This document shows, in pieces, positions 1-7,853 of a stretch of DNA of 64,000 nt (positions are counted from its first letter, which is position 1; each line of letters begins with the position of its first letter). The notes under the pieces are model-generated. The model worked only from the letters and a program-made list of their open reading frames with translations. It was not told the origin of the DNA and did not search any database. The position numbers and the translations under genes were made by a program. Source of the stretch: Enterobacter sp. 10-1 (lineage in GTDB: Bacteria; Pseudomonadota; Gammaproteobacteria; Enterobacterales; Enterobacteriaceae). Location of the stretch: positions 309,679-373,678 of the forward strand of contig NISF01000006.1 of NCBI GenBank assembly GCA_002270295.1, read 5' to 3'.

Positions 1-365
1 TCCGCATGGAGGCTCAGATGATAATGGTTGTGTCGTCGCAGCCACAGGTAGTGAAATCTCATGGTCATCTTCTGGCGCCAGCGGATGATCAATAATTTTT
101 TCAGCCAGTTCGTACTGATAATAAACGACACAAACAGGGCGGTATATCCGGCGTAGGAGAGCGCCAGCAGGCCGATCGACGCATGCTGAAAATAGTCGGT
201 GAGGGCATCGTAAAATTCCCGGCTCCAGTCGTTGTACTGCACGCTGACCCATACCACGCCTAACGTGAGGGCGATCAGCGTCAGCAATAAAAGCCATGAA
301 AACCATTCGCGAGGGTGCAGCCAACAGGGGGCTATCAGCTGATAAAACCGTTTCAAACTTTGCAT
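1..365 (-). CDS. ABC transporter with fused permease/ATPase, YddA/SbmA-like (5' part only)
   Basis: About 121 N-terminal residues are present and the gene runs off the left edge. The start is the ATG at 363-365, reading MQSLKRFYQLIAPCW. One hydrophobic segment follows (WFSWLLLLTLIALTLGVVWV), then a QYNDWSREFYDAL stretch, a second membrane segment and an IIRWRQKMT region. This arrangement is typical of the membrane half of the YddA/SbmA/BacA-like ABC family, whose ATPase half would lie outside the window. In E. coli yddA also neighbours a TonB-dependent receptor gene, which matches the gene just upstream here. It probably moves a peptide or siderophore-like compound across the inner membrane; substrate and direction cannot be read from this fragment. 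Confidence 0.6.
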   Translation of the reverse strand, partial: MQSLKRFYQLIAPCWLHPREWFSWLLLLTLIALTLGVVWVSVQYNDWSREFYDALTDYFQHASIGLLALSYAGYTALFVSFIISTNWLKKLLIIRWRQKMTMRFHYLWLRRHNHYHLSLHA

Positions 366-438
366 AAAGAAGGTCGCACAGAGTGTGTAAAAAGCGTGAC
401 AGCCGCCCTCGCGGACGGCCGTCCATTATCCTTTGCGC

Positions 439-2901
439 TTAATAAGCCCATTTCACGTTGAACATGAAGTTACGCGGATCGCCGTAGAAGTTGTTGCCCC
501 CGCGGTGACGGTTGGAAACGCCGAGATAGTATTCTTTATCCGTCAGGTTGTTGCCGTTCAGGCTCAGGCTTATATGTTTACTGTACTGATAACCGATATT
601 GGCGTTGAAAAGCGTGTATCCGCCCTGCGACACGTTGTAGTTGGTGGTGGTATCCGTCTGCGCCGTCAGCCCTGCGCCGACGGACCATTTATCCCATTCT
701 CCCGGCAGGCGATAGCTGTTATACAAACGGAAAAGGTGCTGCGGCGTGTGTTTGCTGAAGTTGGTGCCTTTCTGCGTGGCGGCGGCTTCGAGATATTTGC
801 TGTTATTAAGCGTGTACCCGGCGTAGACCTGCCAGCCCTGCGCAAGCTGCCCGGATATCTCCATTTCAATGCCCTGGCTCTGCACCTTGCCGTCAGCGAC
901 GTAGCAGTCATCGCAGTCCACCCCGCTCATGGCGTTATTGGCCTGAATAATGCGGAACAGGGCGACGGAGGCGTTCAGCCCGCCGTTAAAGAATTCCCCT
1001 TTGACGCCGGTTTCGTAGTTGCTGCCGGTGACCGGCGGCAGGAAGTTGCCGCTGGCATCCAGCGAGCTTTGCGGTTTGTAGATTTCGGCGTAGCTCAGAT
1101 ACCAGGTGTAGTCTTTGGCAAAATCCCACAGCAGGCCGCCGTAGGGGATGATTTTACCTTTCACCTTGTAATTGCTGTGCGCGGTCATCGCCCCGGTAGT
1201 GAGATTGGTGAAATAGGAGTCGTAGGTAAAGCTGCTGTAACGGCTTCCGAGGATCAGCTTCCAGTCGTCGGTCAGGCTCAGCCGCGTCGTGGCGTACAGG
1301 CCGCGCTGATAGACGTTGTACTGATAGCGCCGCGTGTAATCCCAGTCGGGTTCGGAGAGGCTTTCGGGGTCCCAGCTATAGATATTCACCTCGCTGGTAT
1401 TGCTCAGCGAACCAAATAAATTATTGAAGTTCTCTTTCTGATAATCACCGCCGAACACCAGCTGGTGATCGCGATTCAGCAGCTGGAACGGCCCGCTCAG
1501 GTTGAGGTTAACGCCGTACTGGCTGCTGCGGTTGTGTCGTTGCAGGTAGTTGTTGAGTTTCGCGCTGCCTGAATCATCCACGCCTTGAGTGCCGTTGCCG
1601 TAAACGCCGATGAATTTTCCCTGCGCGCTGGCGGCCGTGTAGTTCAGCGAGCCTTTGGCGACCCATTCGTTATCAAAATAGTGTTCGAGCTCGGCGTAGG
1701 CGTTAGTTTTCTCGAAGGTGATGTTATTCCAGCTGGTGCCGAGAAAGCTCGAGCGGGGCAGACCCAGGCTGGAGTAGCTGGTGGACATCGGCACGCCGTA
1801 AAGATTGGGCACCGTATCGGTTTTTTGCCAGGAAATACCGGTGGTCAGCGTGGTCTGCGACGTCAAATCATAGGCCAGGGTACCGAAGAGTACCTGACGA
1901 TCGCTGTGCACGTAATCGGTAAAGCTGTCTCTCTTTTGCAGTACGCCAACCGCGCGGCCGCGCAGCGAGGCATCGTCATTCAGCGGCCCGGAGATATCCA
2001 TTTCGCTGCGGTAGTTATCCCAGCTGCCGGCGCTGGCGCTGATGGAAGAGCGAAAATCGTAAGTCGGCCGCTTGCGCACCATATTCACCGAGCCCCCCGG
2101 TTCGCCGCTGCCCTGAGTCAGACCTGACGCGCCGCGCAGGACTTCCAGATGATCGTAAATAGCCAGATCCGGCGATTCGGTGGACGCTTCGGCATACCCC
2201 ATTCCGGCGAGGCTGTTCTGAAACGAGGAGCTGATACCGTCTTCCTGAAGGTTATCCATCGTGAAACCGCGCGACTGGTAACGGGTCTGATAGGAGCTTT
2301 CGTTGATGACGTTCACCCCTGTGACCTGGCGCATAGCGTCGTCCAGCGAGGTCATATTCTGATCGTTCATCCGCTGGCGGGTAACCACGCTGACCGACTG
2401 CGGCGTTTCCCGCGGAGAGAGATTCAGGCGAGTCGCCGCCGACATGCTGCGGGTGGTGTAAGAGCCGGTATCTTCAGTCATCGAGCCGTAGTTAATGTCA
2501 CCGACCACCACCATTTCGTCCCCTTCAGGGATCTTTTTCAGGGTGTAGCTGCCGTTGGGCTGACGTTCTGCCAGCAGCCCCTGATCGGTCAACAGCCGGG
2601 AAAAGCCTTCGCTAAGGCTGTAGGTGCCGTTGAGCGCCGGAGAGGATTTCCCGGCAGTCAGCTGCGCATCGCTCGCCAGATAAATACCCGACTGCGCGGC
2701 AAACTGATTCAGCTGAGTCGCCAGCGGCGCGGCCGGGATCGCATAAACGTGCTTATCCGTCGCCGTTTCGGCGGCCTGAGCAGCCGGCGCGATGGCGGCG
2801 GCAAACGTCAGTACCGGTGCGCAGAACATCATGCGCAGGAGGGCGGCCGTCGGCGTACGACGGAAAATCCGCGGCTGGCTGGTGCGTGGTGATGATGACA
2901 T
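439..2901 (-). CDS. TonB-dependent siderophore receptor with STN signalling domain
   Basis: An 820-residue outer-membrane receptor. The chosen start (MSSSPRTSQ, ATG at 2899-2901) has an AGGGGA ribosome site. An in-frame start 39 bases upstream would put an unlikely extension before the signal peptide. Residues 1-42 look like a signal peptide ending AQA. About 50-105 form a secretin/TonB N-terminal (STN) domain, as in FecA and FpvA, which lets the receptor signal to a FecR partner. The plug follows from about 155 (RETPQSVSVVTRQRM, DDAMRQVTGVNV), and the rest is a beta-barrel ending in KWAY, with the terminal aromatic residue usual in porin-like proteins. It lies in one minus-strand block with fecR- and fecI-type genes, so it is probably a ligand-sensing ferric-siderophore receptor. 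The siderophore cannot be named. Confidence 0.88.
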   Translation of the reverse strand: MSSSPRTSQPRIFRRTPTAALLRMMFCAPVLTFAAAIAPAAQAAETATDKHVYAIPAAPLATQLNQFAAQSGIYLASDAQLTAGKSSPALNGTYSLSEGFSRLLTDQGLLAERQPNGSYTLKKIPEGDEMVVVGDINYGSMTEDTGSYTTRSMSAATRLNLSPRETPQSVSVVTRQRMNDQNMTSLDDAMRQVTGVNVINESSYQTRYQSRGFTMDNLQEDGISSSFQNSLAGMGYAEASTESPDLAIYDHLEVLRGASGLTQGSGEPGGSVNMVRKRPTYDFRSSISASAGSWDNYRSEMDISGPLNDDASLRGRAVGVLQKRDSFTDYVHSDRQVLFGTLAYDLTSQTTLTTGISWQKTDTVPNLYGVPMSTSYSSLGLPRSSFLGTSWNNITFEKTNAYAELEHYFDNEWVAKGSLNYTAASAQGKFIGVYGNGTQGVDDSGSAKLNNYLQRHNRSSQYGVNLNLSGPFQLLNRDHQLVFGGDYQKENFNNLFGSLSNTSEVNIYSWDPESLSEPDWDYTRRYQYNVYQRGLYATTRLSLTDDWKLILGSRYSSFTYDSYFTNLTTGAMTAHSNYKVKGKIIPYGGLLWDFAKDYTWYLSYAEIYKPQSSLDASGNFLPPVTGSNYETGVKGEFFNGGLNASVALFRIIQANNAMSGVDCDDCYVADGKVQSQGIEMEISGQLAQGWQVYAGYTLNNSKYLEAAATQKGTNFSKHTPQHLFRLYNSYRLPGEWDKWSVGAGLTAQTDTTTNYNVSQGGYTLFNANIGYQYSKHISLSLNGNNLTDKEYYLGVSNRHRGGNNFYGDPRNFMFNVKWAY

Positions 2902-2994
2902 AGATTCCCCTGATAATTCCCAAAAGTAAAAGTGCTGCATAGGGTTAATCGGATGAGGGCCCGTAAAGGGGAACCGATGAGGCGAATTTATTTG

Positions 2995-3975
2995 TTATTT
3001 ATCGCGCGGGGCGACCGTCAGCCACCATGAGAAGCGGCGGTTGAGCTGCACAGGCAGCGCGTTGGTGAGCATATCCAGCGCCATATCGGTATCGTGCAGC
3101 GGGAACGTACCGGTAACGGTCAGCGCTGACACGGCCGGATCGCATCCCAGATAGCCGCGGCGATATGCCGACAGCCGTTCGATAAACTCACCGAGGGGAA
3201 GATTATCGGCCTGTAGCAACCCGAGCGGCCAGGCAGGCTCCGCATTGCGCAACGGCGAAACCGGGCCAAAGGCATCCCGCCGGAAGGTCATCGCCTGACC
3301 GGCCTGCACGATCGGTGCGTCGCTGATAGCCGCCGGGGAGACTTCCACCGCCCCCTGATACACCTGCAACACGGTGGTATCGCCGAGCGCCTGCACGCTG
3401 AAACGCGTGCCGAGGGCGCGCATTTTGCCCTGCGCGGTGACGATGGTCAGCGGGCGGCGCGGATCGGCGGCGGTTTCGATCATCACCCGGCCGTTCAGCA
3501 GCTGCAGCGCGCGCTGCGTCGGGGAGTAATCGACGTTCAGCGCGCTGTCGGTGTCAAGCCAGATCCGCGAGCCATCAGCCAGCGTGAACGACGTTATTTC
3601 GCCGTGGGGGCTGTGATAATCGGCGTGCCATGCCAGTACCTGATTGCGCAGCGGCGTATGACGCCAGCTGCCCCAGGCGAGCAGGGTGCCGACGGAAATC
3701 CAGGCCGCCATTTTCAGCACCTGGCGCCGCCCGGCGCTGTGCGTTCGCTGGGTCAGCGCGGTGAGCGCCGCCGCTTGTCGCTCACCGTTTTCCCGCAGCG
3801 GCGAAAAGCGCTGGCTGATGTTCAACACGTACTGCCACGCCAGCTGATTCTCCTGACTCTCGTCAAGCCAGCGTTGCAGTGCGGCGGGATATGTCTGCGG
3901 CGACGAGATGTCCTGGACTTCGGCGTACCAGTTTGCCGCCTGCTGCAACGCGGCGAAGCCGGGCTTATTGCTCAT
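2995..3975 (-). CDS. FecR-family anti-sigma / signal-transfer protein
   Basis: A 326-residue protein starting at the ATG 3973-3975 (MSNKPGFAAL), which overlaps the end of the sigma-factor gene by 11 bases, so the two are translationally coupled. The N-terminal 60 residues resemble the DUF4880 cytoplasmic domain of FecR proteins (AANWYAEV, RWL, AWQYV). One membrane segment lies at about 87-104 (LKMAAWISVGTLLAWGSW). The periplasmic FecR domain follows (FTLADGSRIWLDTDSAL, ALGTRFSVQ). In the Fec paradigm this protein receives the signal from the receptor STN domain and frees or activates the sigma factor. Its place between the sigma factor and an STN-containing receptor supports that role. Confidence 0.88.
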   Translation of the reverse strand: MSNKPGFAALQQAANWYAEVQDISSPQTYPAALQRWLDESQENQLAWQYVLNISQRFSPLRENGERQAAALTALTQRTHSAGRRQVLKMAAWISVGTLLAWGSWRHTPLRNQVLAWHADYHSPHGEITSFTLADGSRIWLDTDSALNVDYSPTQRALQLLNGRVMIETAADPRRPLTIVTAQGKMRALGTRFSVQALGDTTVLQVYQGAVEVSPAAISDAPIVQAGQAMTFRRDAFGPVSPLRNAEPAWPLGLLQADNLPLGEFIERLSAYRRGYLGCDPAVSALTVTGTFPLHDTDMALDMLTNALPVQLNRRFSWWLTVAPRDK

Positions 3976-4522
3976 CGTATCTGCCCGCGGCGGGGGGTAA
4001 TGCATCGAGATACTCGATTTCAAGGCTCAGGCAGTGGAGCATGGCCTGAGCCATATACTTCTTCACCATGCGCTCGGAGACGGCGAGTTCGGCGGCGATG
4101 TTCGCGTAAGTCAGGCCACCGATCTGCGACATCAAAAACGCCGCGCGGACTTTCTCCGGCAGCGCCTGCAGCATGGCATCCACCTGAAACAGGGTTTCCA
4201 GGACGATCGCGCAGTGTTCCGCTGAAACCGCGGTGGACAGCGGCTGCGCCGCTAATGTTTCCAGCCAGACGCGCTCAATTTCTTTTCTGCGCCACAGGTC
4301 GATACACATGCCATGAGCCATCGAACCGAGGTAGGCGCGCGCGCCGGCAAGAGTGTCAAAGCTTCGCGGTTTTATCAGCAACCGCAGGAATACGTCTTGC
4401 GCGAGGTCGGCGGCATCGCTGGCATTCCCAAGGCGTCGTCTGAGCAACTTTTGAAGCCAGTTATTATGCTCGGAGAACAGCAGCACCATATTTTCAGCTG
4501 AACTAAAACCAGGAGATGACAT
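3965..4522 (-). CDS. FecI-type ECF sigma factor
   Basis: A 185-residue extracytoplasmic-function sigma factor. Region 2 is near residues 15-80 (DAADLAQDVFLRLL, ARAYLGSMAHGMCIDLWRR) and region 4 near 118-168 (LPEKVRAAFLMSQIGGLTYANIAAELAVSERMVKKYMAQAM). These are the helix-turn-helix and the conserved motifs of FecI/PvdS-like factors. It is the first gene of the iron block and overlaps fecR. No strong ribosome site precedes ATG 4522; the in-frame Met at residue 12 is an alternative start. A Fur-box-like sequence lies 60 bases upstream, so iron-repressed expression is likely, with the sigma factor in turn activating the receptor gene. Confidence 0.9.
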   Translation of the reverse strand: MSSPGFSSAENMVLLFSEHNNWLQKLLRRRLGNASDAADLAQDVFLRLLIKPRSFDTLAGARAYLGSMAHGMCIDLWRRKEIERVWLETLAAQPLSTAVSAEHCAIVLETLFQVDAMLQALPEKVRAAFLMSQIGGLTYANIAAELAVSERMVKKYMAQAMLHCLSLEIEYLDALPPAAGRYDEQ

Positions 4523-4581
4523 GTCGCTCTAACCGCCAGAGGAGGGTAAGTTAAGAAATATTTAGACATAAAAATTTACAT

Positions 4582-4600
4582 GAGAATGATTTTCATTTCA
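4582..4600 (-). promoter_or_regulatory. Fur-box-like operator
   Basis: The 19 bases beginning GAGAATGATTTTCATTT match the classical Fur consensus at about 13 of 19 positions by eye, with the central AATGAT...TCATT well kept. It sits about 60 bases upstream of the FecI-type gene, where a promoter operator is expected. Confidence 0.65.
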
Positions 4601-4873
4601 ACATTAGATACTAAAAAATTACCATCAGCGCATTACGCATAAAAGGGTTGTCCCCCGGAAAAGGGCCTGCTTCCGGGTAAACGCTCTCTCCGGCAATGGT
4701 CCGGTAAATTCTGCAACGGTAAAGAAAGCAGTCATCTCCGCAATTAAATATAGTGAAATTCATCCGGCAGCGGATAATTTAATGGGATGAAAACATTCCC
4801 CACCCACGCGCGAAAAAAAATAACAGGCGGATTGACGGTAAAGCTGTTAATAAATTAGTCAGGTAGTGAACGG

Positions 4874-4907
4874 CTTGCACCGAAAGTAACCTGCGGTATG
4901 GTGCAAG
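4874..4907. promoter_or_regulatory. Inverted repeat with NtrC-like half-sites
   Basis: CTTGCACC and its exact complement GGTGCAAG are separated by 18 bases. Each arm matches a half of the NtrC site (TGCACC-N5-GGTGCA), but the spacing is wider than one normal site, so this may be two weaker overlapping sites or another enhancer protein's target. It lies 150-180 bases upstream of a good sigma-54 promoter, a normal enhancer distance. Confidence 0.45.
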
Positions 4908-5055
4908 GTTAATCTCAGGCTACGTCAGATAAAAGAAAGGCAATGTCTCATTTTGGTGCTTTCCGGTATCGGTGATGCATCATGATGATCCGTGACCCAT
5001 TGCGGGGGGCGCTCATTCATTCGGATATCTTATTGATAGTTAATGAATAAATTAA

Positions 5056-5071
5056 TGGCATGCTTTGTGCT
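5056..5071 (+). promoter_or_regulatory. Sigma-54 (-24/-12) promoter for the ATP-grasp/transglutaminase operon
   Basis: TGGCATGCTTTGTGCT has the invariant GG and GC exactly ten bases apart and fits the consensus TGGCACG-N4-TTGCA well. Transcription would start near 5082. That leaves an untranslated leader of about 360 bases before the first gene at 5446. I saw no other gene in 4601-5445; the leader shows no structure that I could assign to a known riboswitch. Confidence 0.6.
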
Positions 5072-5445
5072 TATATCTACACACCAGCGTAAAAATCGAA
5101 AGGTATACACAGGTAAACTCAGGAACCAGCGACGATAATCTGCAGCTTGCATTATATCAGTACCGATACGACAGGCCGGCAAAGAATTTTCAATGCGGTC
5201 ATTATTTAACTCGCAACCGATTTAATGTTCACGTTGACGATGATTTTCAAGGGGGCGTCCGGTACATAATATAATCCGCATTGATAAACCCAAAGTTCAT
5301 GCAGAGATAACGGCATTTATTATGCTGGAATTGATTTGTGCTGCAAAAATAATACCTCCTTTGTTTTGCGAAACGAAAGGCAAGAGGCTTAGTTCTGTGA
5401 AAGTAAAGCATATACTGCCCCGATCGGCGGTTTGATAAGGATACA

Positions 5446-6903
5446 ATGCTGATGCATAAACTCATAAAAAACTACGAAGCCGACATTTATTTCGACGAGC
5501 TAATTGACCACGAGGGCAACCCCCGCCTTTCCGCACAGCGCCTGATTCAATGCCTTGATTCTCTCCCGCCGGACGAACTGGAAAAACGTCGCCTGACCGC
5601 AGAGGCGACGGTACAGGAAATGGGAATTAGTTTTACGGTATATACCGACAAAGGAAATATCGACAGGACCTGGCCATTCGATATTATTCCTCGCACCATC
5701 GATGCCAAAGACTGGGCGATAGCGGAGACCGGCCTGAAGCAGCGACTTACCGCCCTGAACCGTTTTATCGAAGACCTGTATCATGAGCAACGCTGCATCA
5801 AAGATGGCATAATTCCTGAATATATTATTAAGGAATCAAAAAATTTCCGCCCTGAGTGTATAGGTATGTCGCCTCCCTATGGCGTATGGGCTCATATCTG
5901 CGGCACCGATTTAGTGCGTGATGAAACGGGGCAGTTCTACGTACTGGAAGATAATCTCCGGGTACCATCCGGCGTCTCCTATATGCTGGAAAACCGCGCG
6001 ATTACCAAGCGTGTTCTGCCTGAATTGTTTGAAAGTGACGATATCAAGCCGATTGACGCCTATCCTGCACAACTCCTGGAAACCCTGACAGCCCTGTCGC
6101 CCCGGCAGGTTGCGCGCCCGGAAATCGTGGTGCTGACGCCGGGGATCTATAATTCCGCCTATTTCGAACACGCTTTCCTTGCCCAGCAGATGGGGGTGGA
6201 GCTTGTGGAAGGCGCCGATCTGTTTGTCGGCAGCGACGACTGCGTTTATACCAAAACGATCTACGGCCCGGAACGGGTGGACGTCATTTACCGGCGTATT
6301 GACGATCTATTTCTCGATCCGGAAGTCTTTCATCCTGAATCCGTTCTCGGGGTTCCCGGCCTGATGCGGGCGTGGAAAGCCGGAAACGTCGCGCTGGCCA
6401 ATGCGCCAGGGGCAGGGGTTGCGGATGATAAAGTCGTCTATGCGTACGTTCCGGCGCTGATTCGCTACTATCTGGACGAAGAGCCGATTCTGCCTAACGT
6501 CAAAACCTACCTCTGTCAGAATGATGACGAGCGCGATTATGTCCTCCAAAATCTGGACAAGCTGGTGGTGAAACCGGCCAACGAATCTGGCGGTTACGGC
6601 ATGCTGGTGGGGCCGCATTCGACCAAAAAAGAGCAGCAGCTGTTTGCCGAACTGATACAGGCTAATCCACGTAATTATATCGCTCAACCGACGCTGAAAC
6701 TGTCCACCGCGCCGGCACTCATCGCTAAAGATTCTCTGGAGCCACGGCACCTTGATTTGCGCCCTTTTATTTTACAGAGCAAAGAGACGTACGTGACGAC
6801 CGGAGGGTTAACGCGGGTTGCGATGAAAAAGGGCTCATTAGTGGTTAATTCATCGCAGGGCGGCGGGAGTAAGGATACCTGGATCGTGGAGAGCAAGAGA
6901 TAA
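5446..6903 (+). CDS. Circularly permuted ATP-grasp protein (DUF404/DUF407 family)
   Basis: A 485-residue protein. An AAGGA ribosome site six bases before ATG 5446 fixes the start. Recognisable family blocks, in order: DNLRVPSGVSYMLENR; TPGIYNSAYFEHAFL; a DVIYRRIDD block; VVKPANESGGYGMLVGP, which is the nucleotide-binding lysine/glycine region; and HLDLRPFIL near the C-terminus. These mark the circularly permuted ATP-grasp family, predicted amidoligases that join an acid to an amine with ATP. The gene is first in a five-gene operon with alpha-E and transglutaminase-like proteins; its stop overlaps the next start (TAATG). Family members are widespread but their product is not known to me. A cytoplasmic location is expected because no signal peptide is present. 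Confidence 0.85.
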   Translation: MLMHKLIKNYEADIYFDELIDHEGNPRLSAQRLIQCLDSLPPDELEKRRLTAEATVQEMGISFTVYTDKGNIDRTWPFDIIPRTIDAKDWAIAETGLKQRLTALNRFIEDLYHEQRCIKDGIIPEYIIKESKNFRPECIGMSPPYGVWAHICGTDLVRDETGQFYVLEDNLRVPSGVSYMLENRAITKRVLPELFESDDIKPIDAYPAQLLETLTALSPRQVARPEIVVLTPGIYNSAYFEHAFLAQQMGVELVEGADLFVGSDDCVYTKTIYGPERVDVIYRRIDDLFLDPEVFHPESVLGVPGLMRAWKAGNVALANAPGAGVADDKVVYAYVPALIRYYLDEEPILPNVKTYLCQNDDERDYVLQNLDKLVVKPANESGGYGMLVGPHSTKKEQQLFAELIQANPRNYIAQPTLKLSTAPALIAKDSLEPRHLDLRPFILQSKETYVTTGGLTRVAMKKGSLVVNSSQGGGSKDTWIVESKR

Positions 6904-7853
6904 TGAACATGCTATCAAGAGTTGCCGCGCGTCTTTACTGGAGCGCGCGTTATCTGGAGCGAGTGGAAAATATCGCGCGGTTAGTCAGCGTGTACGACGA
7001 TCTGCTATACGATCTGCCACGGGATATTGCCGTTTCCTGGTATAACCTGATTGAAATTAACAGCGGGGTGGAGCTGTTTAGCCAGCGCTATAAAATTAAA
7101 GACGAACGCAATGTTCTGAAGTTTTTGCTGGCTGACGATACCAATCCCGATTCTTTACTTTCGTCATTAAAAATGGTCCGTGAAAATATCCGTACCAGCC
7201 GTGATGTTGTGCCGGGAGAGATGTGGGAACTGATTAATGAACTGGATTTATACGCGAGACAAAACATCCGCCTGGGTATTAACCGCTCTGAGCGGCATAC
7301 GTATATTAATACCGTCATTGAAGGGTGCCAAAAAATTAGCGGCCTGCTTACCGGTTCTATGAGCCGCGATGCCGGCTGGCATTTTCTGAACATGGGGCGC
7401 TATCTGGAGCGCGCTGATATGAATACGCGCATTCTTGACGCGGCTAATTCGCTGATGATGCAGGCTCGCGAGGAGGAGAGCGTCAAGCTTGGGCAGGTAG
7501 TGTGGTCTAAAGTGCTGAAGTCGCAAAGCGCCTATCTAAGCTTTCGCCGGGTTATGCGCTGCTCGATTAAAGGCTCCCTGGCGGTCACTCTGCTGCTCAC
7601 AGATGCTCATTTCCCCCGTTCGCAGCGCTATTGCCTGGAACAGATCAAGCTCGCCGCCGCTGAGCTGCCGCGGGCGGCGGTCGTTTCGGCGCACATCGAT
7701 AGTCTGTTGCTTGCTACCCGAGGCGTCGATAATTCTCACGATCTGAATCAGGAATTTAGCCACTATTTAAATGAAATCCAGCTCAGCCTGATTGCGCTAC
7801 ATCATTTGATTACCGATAACTGGTTTCATTTCCTGCAAGGAGATGCTGCATGA
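6903..7853 (+). CDS. Alpha-E domain protein (DUF403)
   Basis: A 316-residue, mostly helical protein of the alpha-E family. It begins MLSRVAARLYWSARYLERVENIARL, the typical opening with the RYLER motif, and repeats a related block near residue 160 (WHFLNMGRYLERADMNTRILD). Alpha-E proteins occur almost only beside, or fused to, circularly permuted ATP-grasp proteins, and are thought to be partners in the same ligation reaction. The start overlaps the stop of the preceding gene by one base and the stop overlaps the next gene by four (ATGA), so the three are probably made in fixed proportion. No catalytic residues can be named. Confidence 0.85.
   Translation: MNMLSRVAARLYWSARYLERVENIARLVSVYDDLLYDLPRDIAVSWYNLIEINSGVELFSQRYKIKDERNVLKFLLADDTNPDSLLSSLKMVRENIRTSRDVVPGEMWELINELDLYARQNIRLGINRSERHTYINTVIEGCQKISGLLTGSMSRDAGWHFLNMGRYLERADMNTRILDAANSLMMQAREEESVKLGQVVWSKVLKSQSAYLSFRRVMRCSIKGSLAVTLLLTDAHFPRSQRYCLEQIKLAAAELPRAAVVSAHIDSLLLATRGVDNSHDLNQEFSHYLNEIQLSLIALHHLITDNWFHFLQGDAA

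Noticed and set aside
433..2892. Three long plus-strand open frames opposite the TonB receptor
   Set aside because: They mirror the receptor codons; the receptor has full domain evidence and they have none.
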